A stretch of DNA of 57,415 nt from Mycobacterium hubeiense (lineage in GTDB: Bacteria; Actinomycetota; Actinomycetes; Mycobacteriales; Mycobacteriaceae), in the NCBI RefSeq assembly GCF_002838065.1, contig NZ_PIZU01000027.1:1-57415 (forward strand). Direction: 5' to 3'. A program made the position numbers and the translations under genes. Shown piece after piece: positions 39,506 through 48,050 of this stretch. Within the stretch, counting starts at the first letter, position 1; the number at the start of each line of letters is the position of its first letter. The notes under the pieces are model-generated. The model searched no databases and had not been told where the DNA came from. It saw nothing but the letters and a program-made list of their open reading frames with translations.

Positions 39506-39997
39506 ATGTCGGTGGTGGCGAATACCCTTCCGGCCATGCAGGCTTGGCATCCGTGGCGAACACTCGGCGATCAATTCCCGCACATCGTCGTCAGCTGCGA
39601 CTACCAACTGCCCGCGGGCGTGCGGGGGTGGTGGCGCGGCAACACGATCTGGTTGTGCAAGACGCTGAACCAGGCCGAGCGGCGGTCGACGCTGACCCAT
39701 GAGTTGATGCATGTCATAAGGGGTTTGGCGCCGCCGGAGCTGCGGGACCGCGAGGAACGCCGTGTCGACGAGCTCGCCGCACGCAAGCTCATCCCGCTGC
39801 CTGAGCTCCTGCATGGCCTGCAGTCGTCAACCAACGATGACGAGCTCGCCGAGGCATTGTGGACCGACGTGCACACCGTCCGGGTCCGCCGCGAAACCCT
39901 CACGCCGCTGGAGATCGCTTGGCTCGATGAGCATCTCGACGACGAGATGGACGCATCGGCGTGTCAGTTTGCTGAACATCGGCCCAGTACGGCGTGA
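39506..39997 (+). CDS. ImmA/IrrE-type metallopeptidase
   Basis: A 163-aa protein (153 if ATG 39536, MQAWHPWRTLG, is used; no RBS favours either). The zinc-protease motif STLTHELMHVIRG (HExxH) is followed by EERRVDELAARKLIP carrying the third ligand Glu, as in ImmA/IrrE proteins. The C-terminal ~70 residues are acidic and helical (ELAEALWTDVHTVRVRRETL). Such proteases cleave XRE repressors encoded beside them; the likely target is the regulator at 37043. Similar proteins are common in mycobacteriophages. Confidence 0.82.
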   Translation: MSVVANTLPAMQAWHPWRTLGDQFPHIVVSCDYQLPAGVRGWWRGNTIWLCKTLNQAERRSTLTHELMHVIRGLAPPELRDREERRVDELAARKLIPLPELLHGLQSSTNDDELAEALWTDVHTVRVRRETLTPLEIAWLDEHLDDEMDASACQFAEHRPSTA

Positions 39998-40318
39998 AGG
40001 TAATCATCGACGGTGTCGTGGAATCGCCGTGCGGGCGAAGGCAGGCGCTGCGTACAGTTTCGATTAGCGACGAGCCTGACGGCGTGCCACGACTGATTAC
40101 GGCCTATCCGAGCTGGGCAGCTCCGCCCAATCCACTGGCAATTCCTGAATTCGCCGATCACGCCGTGGTAACCCAGCGTCACCACAGGTCGGGGAGGCTT
40201 CAACCGGTGGTTTCCCAAGGGCGGCACGGTCTTACGGGTTCAGCTGCAACCGCGTGCCATCGAGCTTCGCCTGCCGGCCGGCTCGGACCAGCAGCGACTC
40301 ATCGCCGAGCAAGACTGA
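39994..40318 (+). pseudogene. Frameshifted small gene after ImmA
   Basis: GTG 39994 overlaps the protease stop (GTGA) and reads MKVIIDGVVESPCGRRQAL ... NPLAIPEFADHAVV. After a shift near 40170-40185 another frame reads GGFNRWFPKGGTVLRVQL and ELRLPAGSDQQRLIAEQD before a stop at 40316-40318. Both halves look coding and together would give ~108 aa. No family recognised. The gap up to 40436 holds nothing else. Confidence 0.5.
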
Positions 40319-40436
40319 GTGCGGCGGAACATTAATCCAAGCCCTGCATCAGTCACTGCTTAATAGGACTTGGACAAGCATCGATAACCCTCATAACGTT
40401 GCTGTCAGAACCACGACATCGACGGCCGAGGACCCC

Positions 40437-42032
40437 ATGACAGCGACGATGCCCGACACTCGTCTGACGGGACAGATGCTCATCGCCGGCACGCCCGTCC
40501 GCGGCACCGGCACCCCCATCCACGCCTTCGACCCCGCCGCCGGCCAAGAGCTCCCGCCCGCCTACCACTACGGCGACCAGTCCCACGTCGACGCCGCGTG
40601 CTCCGCCGCCGCCGCGGCCTTCGCCGACTACCGCTCCGCCACCTCTGAGCAGCGCGCCCAGTTCCTCGAGGTCATCGCCGCCAACATCGAGGCCATCGCC
40701 GACGCCATCGTCGACCGCGCCACCGCCGAGACCGGCCTGCCGCACGCCCGCCTCACCGGCGAAGTCGCCCGCACCACCGGCCAGCTCCGCCTCTTCGCCG
40801 ACGTCCTTCGCGAAGGCAGCTGGAACGGCGCCCGCATCGACCCCGCCCTGCCCGATCGAACCCCGTTGCCCCGCCCCGACATTCGCCAACGCTCCATCGC
40901 GCTCGGCCCCGTCGCCGTGTTCGGCGCCAGCAACTTCCCGCTGGCCTTCTCCGTCGCCGGCGGTGACACCGCGTCGGCGCTTGCCGCCGGCTGCCCCGTC
41001 GTCGTCAAGGCCCACGACGCCCACCCCGGCACCTCCGAACTCGTCGGCCGCGCCATCACCGACGCCGTCGCCGCCACCGGCATGCCCGCGGGCACCTTCT
41101 CCCTGCTGTTCGGGTCCGGGCCTGAACTCGGGATCGCCCTGGTCACCCACCGCGCCATCAAGGCCGTCGGCTTCACCGGATCCCGCACTGCCGGAACGGC
41201 ATTGGTAGCCGCGGCGGCCGCCCGCCCCGAACCCGTCCCCGTCTACGCGGAGATGAGCTCCATCAACCCCGTCTTCCTGCTCGACGGCGCCCTAGCCACC
41301 CGCGGCGCCGACCTCGGCCGCGCGTTCGTCGGCTCGCTCACGATGGGCTCCGGCCAGTTCTGCACCAACCCCGGCCTCGTCATCGCGGTCGACGGCCCCG
41401 GCCTCGACGCGTTCATCGCCGCCGCCCGCGACGCGCTCGCCCAGTCGCCGGCGACGCCCATGCTCACGCCTGGCATCTCCGAGAACTACGCCACCGGCGT
41501 CGCCACCCTGAGCGGCCAAGCCGACGTGATCGTCCGAGGCCAAGCCGGCGACAGTCAAACCTCCTGCTGCGCCGCGCTGTTCGCCACCGACGCAAAGAGC
41601 TTCCTCGACTCGGAGAGCCTGCAGGCCGAGGTGTTCGGCGCCTCCAGCCTCATCGTGCGCTGCGCCGACGCCGCCGAAATGCGCACCGTCGCCCAGAACA
41701 TCGAAGGCCAGCTCACTGCTACCGTGCACGCCGACGAATCCGACTACGAAGCCGCCCGCGAACTTCTGCCCCTGCTCGAACTCAAAGCCGGCCGAATCCT
41801 GTTCGACGGCTGGCCCACCGGCGTCGAGGTCGGCCACGCCATGGTCCACGGCGGCCCCTACCCCGCCACCTCCGACTCGCGCAGCACCTCGGTCGGCGCT
41901 CGCGCCATCGAACGCTTCCTGCGGCCCGTCTGCTACCAGGACGTGCCGAAGTCGTTGCTTCCCAGCCCGATTGCCGACGGCAATCCTGATCACCTGTGGC
42001 GGCGCATCGACGGCCACCTCCAACAGGACTGA
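40437..42032 (+). CDS. Alpha-ketoglutaric semialdehyde dehydrogenase
   Basis: A 531-aa aldehyde dehydrogenase family protein. It oxidises 2,5-dioxopentanoate to 2-oxoglutarate, the last step of D-glucarate/galactarate breakdown. Motifs: VFGASNFPLAFSVAGGDTAS (Asn and cofactor region), VVVKAHDAHPGTS, FTGSRTAGTALV, YAEMSSINPVFLL (Glu) and SGQFCTNPGL (catalytic Cys). ATG 40437 has GAGG upstream. It is the first gene of an operon with KdgD and a dehydratase, spaced 29 and 2 bases. Length fits the KGSADH branch (~525 aa) rather than general ALDH. Confidence 0.9.
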   Translation: MTATMPDTRLTGQMLIAGTPVRGTGTPIHAFDPAAGQELPPAYHYGDQSHVDAACSAAAAAFADYRSATSEQRAQFLEVIAANIEAIADAIVDRATAETGLPHARLTGEVARTTGQLRLFADVLREGSWNGARIDPALPDRTPLPRPDIRQRSIALGPVAVFGASNFPLAFSVAGGDTASALAAGCPVVVKAHDAHPGTSELVGRAITDAVAATGMPAGTFSLLFGSGPELGIALVTHRAIKAVGFTGSRTAGTALVAAAAARPEPVPVYAEMSSINPVFLLDGALATRGADLGRAFVGSLTMGSGQFCTNPGLVIAVDGPGLDAFIAAARDALAQSPATPMLTPGISENYATGVATLSGQADVIVRGQAGDSQTSCCAALFATDAKSFLDSESLQAEVFGASSLIVRCADAAEMRTVAQNIEGQLTATVHADESDYEAARELLPLLELKAGRILFDGWPTGVEVGHAMVHGGPYPATSDSRSTSVGARAIERFLRPVCYQDVPKSLLPSPIADGNPDHLWRRIDGHLQQD

Positions 42033-42061
42033 CCCCCACCACCACTCACCAAGGAGACGTT

Positions 42062-43000
42062 TTGAACGCCCCCACGCGCCCCCACTTCGACGGCGTGCTG
42101 TTCTTCCCCGTCACCCCGTTCACCGAGGCCGGTGACGTCGACGTCGACCTGCTGGCCCGGCACGTCAGCGGTGGCGTCGATGCCGGCGCCGGCGGGGTCT
42201 TCATCGCCTGCGGCACAGGCGAATTCCACGCCCTCGAGCTTCAGGAGTTCGGCAGCATCGTCCGCACCGCGGTCGAGGCCGTCGCCAGCCGTGTGCCCGT
42301 CTACGCCGGCACCGGCGGCTCCGTCGCCCAGGCCAAGCTGTTCGCGAAGGCCGCCCAGGACGCAGGCGCCGACGGCCTGCTGCTGCTGCCGCCCTACCTC
42401 GTCGAGGTGCCGCAGGCCGGGCTCGTCGCCTACACCCGCGACGTCGCCGCCGCCACCGACCTGCCCGTCATCGTCTACAACCGCAACAACGCCCGCTACA
42501 CCGAGGAGTCCGCCGTCGCGGTCAGCAACATCCCGAATGTCGTAGGATTCAAGGACGGCACAGGCGATCTCGACCAAGTGGCACGCATCGTCCGCGCGGT
42601 CAGCGACGCCGACAAGGACTTCCTGTTCTTCAATGGCATGCCCACCGCCGAGACCACCCAGCAGGCGTACCGCGCCATCGGCGTACCTCTCTACTCGTCG
42701 GCGACGTTTGCGTTCGCCCCCGACCTCGCGCTCGCCTTCTACAACGCGCTCGAAGCCGGTAACGACGCCCTGGTCAACGCGCTACTGCGAGAGTTCTTCC
42801 ACCCGCTCGTCCGGCTGCGCGACACCGTGCCCGGCTACGCCGTCTCACTCGTCAAGGCCGGCGTCGCCCTGGAGGGCATCCCCGCCGGATCGGTCCGCCC
42901 GCCGTTGGTCATGCCCACCGACGACGACATCGCCGAGCTGCGCAGAATCATCGCCGCGGGACGCGCCGTGCTGGCCGACGCGCTCACCGAGGCCGTATAG
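42062..43000 (+). CDS. kdgD: 5-dehydro-4-deoxyglucarate dehydratase
   Basis: A 312-aa DapA-family lyase that converts 5-keto-4-deoxy-glucarate to 2,5-dioxopentanoate with CO2 loss. Family motifs: GVLFFPVTPF, GAGGVFIACGTGEFHAL, VPVYAGTGGSVAQAKLFA, PVIVYNRNNARYT and the Schiff-base Lys in VVGFKDGTGDLDQV. TTG 42062 is supported by AAGGAGA 5 bases upstream and by the conserved N-terminus starting right after. It feeds the dehydrogenase encoded upstream. Confidence 0.92.
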   Translation: MNAPTRPHFDGVLFFPVTPFTEAGDVDVDLLARHVSGGVDAGAGGVFIACGTGEFHALELQEFGSIVRTAVEAVASRVPVYAGTGGSVAQAKLFAKAAQDAGADGLLLLPPYLVEVPQAGLVAYTRDVAAATDLPVIVYNRNNARYTEESAVAVSNIPNVVGFKDGTGDLDQVARIVRAVSDADKDFLFFNGMPTAETTQQAYRAIGVPLYSSATFAFAPDLALAFYNALEAGNDALVNALLREFFHPLVRLRDTVPGYAVSLVKAGVALEGIPAGSVRPPLVMPTDDDIAELRRIIAAGRAVLADALTEAV

Positions 43001-43002
43001 CC

Positions 43003-44268
43003 ATGGCGCCGAGCCGGATTCGCATCACCGGCGCCCGCATCACCCCGGTGGCGTTCGCCGACCCGCCGCTGCTCAACACCGTCGGCGTGCACCAGCCCTA
43101 CGCGCTGCGCGCCATCATCCAGCTCGACACCGACGCCGGGCTCGTCGGCCTCGGCGAGACCTACGCCGACCAGACGCACCTGGCCCGGCTGGAGGCCGCC
43201 GCCGACGCCATCACCGGCCAGGACGTGTTCGCGCTCAACGCGATTCGCGCCGCGATCGCCGACCGGCTCCGCGGGGACTCCCGCGCCGTCGGCACCGCCG
43301 GCATGATCACCACGGCCAGCGCCGTCGACCAGGTCTTCTCGCCATTCGAGGTCGCCTGCCTCGACGTCCAGGGGCGGGCCCTGGGCAGGCCCGTTTCGGA
43401 CCTCCTTGGCGGCACGGTCCGCGATGCCGTGCCGTTCAGCGCGTATCTGTTCTACAAGTGGGCGGCCCACCCGAGCCGCGAGCCCGACGCATTCGGCGAG
43501 GCGCTCGACCCCGACGGCATCGTCGCGCAGGCCCGCCGCATCGTCGACGAATACGGTTTCACCGCAATCAAACTCAAAGGCGGCGTATTCCCGCCCGAGG
43601 AGGAGATGGCCGCCATCGAGGCGCTGAGGGCGGCCTTCCCCGAGCACCCGCTGCGGCTGGACCCCAACGCGGCGTGGACGCCGCAGACGTCGGTCAAGGT
43701 GGCGTCGGGGCTTGCCGGCATCCTCGAGTACCTCGAGGACCCGACGCCCGGGCTCGACGGCATGGCCGAAGTCGCCGCCCAGGCACCGATGCCGCTGGCG
43801 ACCAACATGTGCGTCGTCGCCTTCGACCAGCTGGCGCCCGCGGCGACGAAACAATCGGTGCGCGTGGTGCTTTCGGACCACCACTACTGGGGCGGCCTGC
43901 AGCGGTCACGGCTGCTGGCGGGCATCTGCGAGACGTTCGGCCTCGGGTTGTCGATGCACTCCAACTCGCACCTCGGCATCAGCCTGGCCGCAATGGTGCA
44001 CCTCGCCGGCGCCACCCCCAACCTCACCTACGCCTGCGACACGCACTGGCCGTGGAAGACCGAGGAGGTCGTCAAAGCCGGCGCGCTGAGGTTCGTCGAC
44101 GGGTCCGTGCCGGTCCCGACGACCCCGGGCCTGGGCGTCGAGATCGACGACGACGCCCTGGCCGCGCTGCACGAGCAGTATCTGCGCTGCGGGATCCGCG
44201 ACCGCGACGACACCGGCTACATGAAGAGCATCGATCCGGGCTATGCGGCGGTCAGCCCGCGCTGGTGA
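43003..44268 (+). CDS. Glucarate dehydratase-family enzyme
   Basis: A 421-aa enolase-superfamily protein, first step of the pathway. N-terminal capping domain, then TIM-barrel with AIKLKGG (catalytic Lys region), LRLDPNAAW and LEYLEDPTPG (metal ligands Asp and Glu), LATNMCVV (Asn), SDHHYWGG and GLSMHSNSHLGISLAAMVHL (catalytic His and Asp region). It starts 2 bases after kdgD. Glucarate or galactarate specificity cannot be told from sequence alone. A second, frameshifted family member lies at 49600. Confidence 0.88.
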   Translation: MAPSRIRITGARITPVAFADPPLLNTVGVHQPYALRAIIQLDTDAGLVGLGETYADQTHLARLEAAADAITGQDVFALNAIRAAIADRLRGDSRAVGTAGMITTASAVDQVFSPFEVACLDVQGRALGRPVSDLLGGTVRDAVPFSAYLFYKWAAHPSREPDAFGEALDPDGIVAQARRIVDEYGFTAIKLKGGVFPPEEEMAAIEALRAAFPEHPLRLDPNAAWTPQTSVKVASGLAGILEYLEDPTPGLDGMAEVAAQAPMPLATNMCVVAFDQLAPAATKQSVRVVLSDHHYWGGLQRSRLLAGICETFGLGLSMHSNSHLGISLAAMVHLAGATPNLTYACDTHWPWKTEEVVKAGALRFVDGSVPVPTTPGLGVEIDDDALAALHEQYLRCGIRDRDDTGYMKSIDPGYAAVSPRW

Positions 44269-44291
44269 GCGCCGGCGCCTCTCAGGGCTCT

Positions 44292-44356
44292 GCGCCGATT
44301 TCTGCGCGAGGGCTGTTGCTCGGGCGGCAGGACGACCATGGTGCAGAAATCGGCGC
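44292..44356 (+). terminator. Terminator hairpin after the glucarate operon
   Basis: GCGCCGATTTCTGC and GCAGAAATCGGCGC form a perfect 14-bp stem with a 37-base loop, 23 bases after the dehydratase stop and before the LysR gene. The loop is large, so a paired-repeat role is also possible. Confidence 0.55.
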
Positions 44357-44433
44357 AAACCACCCCGCAATCACCACTAGACTGATACTCGTTCAGCGCG
44401 CAAACCGCGTGCAGTGATACGAGGAGTGCATCG

Positions 44434-45360
44434 GTGTTTTCGCTCGCCCGGCTGTCCTGCTTCGTCGCCGTCGCCGAAGAACTGCACTTCGGGCGGGCCG
44501 CCGAGCGCCTGCACATGACCCAGCCGCCGCTGAGCCGGCAGATCCAGCAGCTCGAGAACGAACTCGGCGTCCAGCTCATCGACCGCACCACGCGGACGGT
44601 CACACTCACCCCGGCCGGGGTCGCGTTCCTGCCCGACGCGCGCCGCATCCTGCAGCTGGCCGAGGGCGCGGCGCAGACCGTAAAGCGCATCCCCGCAGGC
44701 GATCTCGGCACGGTCGTCGTCGGCTTCACGGCGGCGTCGGCGCACGCGGTGCTGCCGCGGCTGCTGGAGCGGGCGCGCGAGAAGCTGCCGGACGTCAAGC
44801 TGGATCTACGCGAGATGGTCACCGCGGCGCAGGTCGAGGGGTTGATGACGGGCGAGCTCGATCTGGGCATGGCGCGGCCGCCACTAAAACGGCCCGGCCT
44901 GGTGTCGCGGCCGCTGCTGCACGAGCAGCTCATCGCCGCGCTGCCGGAGGGGCATGCATTGGCCGGGCTGAGCCGGCAGCTGACATTGAACGACCTCGAC
45001 GGCCAGGACGTCGTCATGTATTCGCCTGTGCAGGCACGGTATTTCAACGAACTGCTGATCAGCACGTTCACCATCGCCGGGGCGACACCGCGCTACGTGC
45101 AATACGTGACGCAGGTGCACACCATGCTCGTGCTGGTGCGTTCGGGCATCGGGATCGCGCTCGTGCCGGCGTCGGCGGCGACCCTGCATCCCGACGGGGT
45201 GGTGTTCCGGTCCATCGGCGCGTTCCGGGAGCGACCGGTCGAGCTCGACGCGGTGTGGCGCGGCGACAGCTCAAACCCCGCCCTGCTGCGGCTACTTCGC
45301 GATGTCCTACCCCAACGGGAATGGACCACAGACGATTTGGTCGAAGACGTGGTGTGCTAG
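44434..45360 (+). CDS. LysR-family transcriptional regulator
   Basis: A 308-aa protein. The N-terminal winged HTH shows LARLSCFVAVAEELHFGRAA, RLHMTQPPLSRQIQQLENEL and FDRTTRTVTLTPAG-like spacing (LIDRTTRTVTLTPAGVAF). The C-terminal co-inducer domain begins GDLGTVVVGFTAASAHAVLP. GTG 44434 is preceded by GAGGAG. It follows the glucarate operon on the same strand and is its likely regulator, with a sugar acid or intermediate as co-inducer (inference). Confidence 0.92.
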   Translation: MFSLARLSCFVAVAEELHFGRAAERLHMTQPPLSRQIQQLENELGVQLIDRTTRTVTLTPAGVAFLPDARRILQLAEGAAQTVKRIPAGDLGTVVVGFTAASAHAVLPRLLERAREKLPDVKLDLREMVTAAQVEGLMTGELDLGMARPPLKRPGLVSRPLLHEQLIAALPEGHALAGLSRQLTLNDLDGQDVVMYSPVQARYFNELLISTFTIAGATPRYVQYVTQVHTMLVLVRSGIGIALVPASAATLHPDGVVFRSIGAFRERPVELDAVWRGDSSNPALLRLLRDVLPQREWTTDDLVEDVVC

Positions 45361-45450
45361 CGCCAACTCGGTTATCCACAGCCTCGGAGACATGTCCTAC
45401 CGTCTTCACAGACTGACGCTTAGAGTGGGGGTGAGGGAGGTGAGGAACTC

Positions 45451-46173
45451 GTGACGGCTGCAGAAACCACGGCTGACCTGCGCTTCGACATTCCCCTGTA
45501 CACGGTGACCGAGGCGTCTAAGTACCTCGTCGTTCCACGTTCGACGCTGGAAACGTGGGCTGACGGTTACGAGCGTCGCCCGAAGGCCGGCGCGCTGGTC
45601 AAAGGGGAACCCATCATCACTGCGCTGCCGGAGACCCGTCACGGCTACCCTCGGCTGCCATTCGTGGGGATTGCAGAGGCGTACGTCCTCAATGCATTTC
45701 GACGGGCCGGTGTGCCAATGCAACGGATACGACCGGCCATTGACTGGCTCTTGCGAAACGTTGGGCCCCATGCCCTGGCGTCACAGGACCTGTACACGGA
45801 CGGCGCCGAAGTCCTGTGGGACTTCGCGCAGCAAGCCGGTGAGGGCAGTCCTGACGACCAGGTCGTCAAGCACCTGATCGTTCCGCGGTCCGGTCAGTAC
45901 GTGTTCAAGGACATCGTTCAGCATTACTTGAAACAAATCAGTTTCGATAGAGACAAGTACGCCAGAATGATTCGGCTGCCGCAATACGGAGCCGCGAACG
46001 TCGTGCTCGATCCGTACCGCGGTTACGGGCAGCCTGTATTCGACGCAAGCGGGGCGCGTGTAGCAGATGCTCTCGGCCCACTCCGCGCCGGGGAATCTTT
46101 CAAGGCCGTCGCCGAGGATTACGGCATCTCGGAAAAAGAGCTGCGTGACGCACTCGACGCCATCGCCGCTTGA
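45451..46173 (+). CDS. VapB45-like DUF433 antitoxin
   Basis: A 240-aa protein matching the length of VapB45 (Rv2018). N-terminal MerR-like/HTH segment IPLYTVTEASKYLVVPRSTL, middle PFVGIAEAYVLNAFRRAGVP, and a DUF433 region with GYGQPVFDASGARV and FKAVAEDYGISEKELRDAL. GTG 45451 is preceded by GGGAGGTGAGG. The toxin frame overlaps its 3' end, a normal antitoxin-first order. With the toxin disrupted, it may act only as a regulator. Confidence 0.82.
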   Translation: MTAAETTADLRFDIPLYTVTEASKYLVVPRSTLETWADGYERRPKAGALVKGEPIITALPETRHGYPRLPFVGIAEAYVLNAFRRAGVPMQRIRPAIDWLLRNVGPHALASQDLYTDGAEVLWDFAQQAGEGSPDDQVVKHLIVPRSGQYVFKDIVQHYLKQISFDRDKYARMIRLPQYGAANVVLDPYRGYGQPVFDASGARVADALGPLRAGESFKAVAEDYGISEKELRDALDAIAA

Positions 46174-46579
46174 TCCTCAGGTAGTTGCGAGCCTTCCACA
46201 CATATTCGTGGACCGGAGCCTGGGCGCGATTCAGGTGCCTACATTGCTTCGAGCGGCAGGCCTGAATCTGACAACGTTGAGAGAGCACTACGGCGAGCAG
46301 CAAGGGCAAAGCGTCAGTGATCGTGATTAGATCAGACTGACGGCTGAGCGCGGCTGGATCGCTTTCCACAAAGACGCCGAGATTCGGCGCAACCTTGTTG
46401 AGCGCCAAACTGTGATCGATTACCGTGCGCGAATGTTCTGCGTACCGAGGGCGGATATCACGGCGATCGACCTCGCCGAGAGATTCATCGCAAACATTGC
46501 CGCGATTGCGACGGCCGCGCAAGAGGACGGACCGTTTATTTACTCGGTGCAGCCTCACAGAATTACCAGGCTGCTCTGA
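46145..46579 (+). pseudogene. VapC45-like toxin with in-frame amber codon
   Basis: From GTG 46145 one frame runs to TGA 46577-46579 (144 codons, close to VapC45 length), interrupted only by TAG at 46328-46330. Before it: VASLPHIFVDRSLGAIQVP and LTTLREHYGEQQGQSVSDRD. After it: IRLTAERGWIAFHKDAEIRR and MFCVPRADITAIDLAERFI, the PIN-like pattern of the family. Relatives have Trp (TGG) at the stop position, so a G-to-A change explains the loss. The second half could still be made only by readthrough or reinitiation. Confidence 0.78.
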
Positions 46580-46582
46580 AGA

Positions 46583-47332
46583 TCAGCAACTCATGGTCGT
46601 GCCTGCTAGCCCCGCGTCCCCTTGGTTGCCCTGGTTGCCCTGCGGGATCGACGCGTCTCGGGCCGAATAGTGCGCTGTCACACCGTCATCAGTGATCTGC
46701 ACGCTGTCGGCATGGATATCGAGCGGAAAGTCCTCGGTGAGGTCGGTGGTGAACCCATCTAGCGCCGATTGCACCCTCTCGCTGGGCACCAGCAGACCAA
46801 GCCCGGTGACATCGACGACCGGCAGCGCCACTCGCCCGTCGGCAACCCGCGGCCTGGTGGTGACACTGCCCAAGTTGCCCTGCAGCTTGACGGTGCCGTC
46901 GTCCGGGTTGGTCTGGACCCCGGTGACCAAGCCCCGCAGCGGCGAGATCGCTTCCTGGATGCTCTGTCTCATGCCGTCGGCGGACCAGGTGATCATGGCG
47001 TCCAGCGCTCCCACCGTGCCCATGGCATCGGCACCGCCATCCAGCCGGACATCGTCGATCCGCAGGTCGGCCTTCATGCCTCGGGCGTCGCCGATCCGAT
47101 TGCCGGCCGTGTGAATCGAGATGTTCCTGTAGTGGCCGGTCGCGAGTTGGAGCAGAAGCGGCGTCGCGCCGAACGACACACTCGCCTCATCCTGCACCGC
47201 GCATTCGGTGGCGGCGGCCAGCATGCTCTCGGCGCGGTGACGGGCGTACAGCTCACCCGCGAGCAGGCCGGCGGCGGCTAGGCCGATCACGATCACCGCG
47301 ATGAGGACGATTGGTGGCGGGCGCTTGGTCAT
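46583..47332 (-). CDS. DUF2993 (LmeA-like) envelope protein
   Basis: A 249-aa protein with an N-terminal membrane anchor or signal (IVLIAVIVIGLAAAGLLAG) and the DUF2993 plan: ECAVQDEASVSFGATPLLLQ, LATGHYRNISIHTAGNRI, DLRIDDVRLDG. LmeA of this family supports lipomannan/lipoarabinomannan mannan elongation in mycobacteria; whether this copy does so is unknown. The C-terminus has a short Gly/Asn/Gln repeat (GNQGNQGDAG). It converges with the broken toxin 3 bases away. Confidence 0.82.
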   Translation of the reverse strand: MTKRPPPIVLIAVIVIGLAAAGLLAGELYARHRAESMLAAATECAVQDEASVSFGATPLLLQLATGHYRNISIHTAGNRIGDARGMKADLRIDDVRLDGGADAMGTVGALDAMITWSADGMRQSIQEAISPLRGLVTGVQTNPDDGTVKLQGNLGSVTTRPRVADGRVALPVVDVTGLGLLVPSERVQSALDGFTTDLTEDFPLDIHADSVQITDDGVTAHYSARDASIPQGNQGNQGDAGLAGTTMSC

Positions 47333-47387
47333 CCCTTTATCGTGGACCCGCTCGTCCGGAGGCGATTTCGTTTGTGCCCGGCTGGCA

Positions 47388-47440
47388 GCGACAATGTCGC
47401 GGAAAGCATTGATGCCCTAACGGGCTAGCGACATTGTCGC
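47388..47440. repeat. Paired GCGACAWTGTCGC palindromes
   Basis: GCGACAATGTCGC at 47388-47400 and GCGACATTGTCGC at 47428-47440. Each is itself a near-perfect palindrome, and the two are exact reverse complements, so several hairpins are possible. They lie upstream of the DUF2993 gene and beside a decayed ORF. Confidence 0.6.
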
Positions 47441-47764
47441 GCGTAGCCGGGCAATCCGGGCACTGCCTACCCGGAGGCCGCCACCGGCAGCGGCACCGGA
47501 GTCACCGAGCCGCCCGGTATCGCACCTAAATGCCTTGCCCCGCAATGCTATCGCGCCGCCGAAACGGCCCAACCCGATGATGCCGATGCGCGTGTTGCTC
47601 ACCTGGCGCGCCAGCGGATAGTTCCCCTCCACCGGCAAGGCCCCACTCGCACGTAGCGGTCCGACGCCGAAAGCCGTCCAACTCCGAAATAGCATGGACT
47701 TATAGCCAATCGGCATGACTACCGGTTTCGCGCCGCCGTCGCGGTATCGGCCGCGCATCGCCAC
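47417..47764 (-). pseudogene. Remnant of 2-hydroxyacid dehydrogenase
   Basis: A 115-codon ORF containing GNYPLARQVSNTRIGIIGLG followed by RFGGAIALRGKAF: the lead-in and Rossmann GxGxxG loop of D-isomer-specific 2-hydroxyacid dehydrogenases. The remaining sequence on both sides does not match the family and is basic and low-complexity. A fragment of a dehydrogenase gene, perhaps once part of the sugar-acid region. Confidence 0.5.
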
Positions 47765-47945
47765 ATATAACTGTCCAGCTCAGCGCCTGTTTTGACGCAC
47801 CGTCCGCCACTTCAAGCGCGGCCGAGAATCAAGCGATTTGGCCATTTGGCCCAGTTGACGCCCCCAAAACATCGTCCTTACCGTGTGTCTGCGATTACGC
47901 GCTCCATCTACATACGTGGACGTCACAAGCAGTCCGGGAGGATCC

Positions 47946-48050
47946 ATGAGCCCCGCAGCACGCACACCGCGGCTCGTGACGGCGGCCGAGGTCTGCGCCA
48001 CGGCGACGCCGCCGCTCGAGGAGGGGACGTTGGCGTCCGTGCCGGCATGA
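47946..48050 (+). CDS. 34-aa ORF coupled to TauE gene
   Basis: ATG 47946 is preceded by a strong GGGAGG (5-base spacing). The 34-aa product (MSPAARTPRLVTAAEVCATA...) has no recognised domain. Its TGA overlaps the TauE ATG (ATGA), and the TauE start has no better RBS of its own, so translation of the permease probably depends on it. Leader peptide or remnant of a lost gene. Confidence 0.4.
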   Translation: MSPAARTPRLVTAAEVCATATPPLEEGTLASVPA

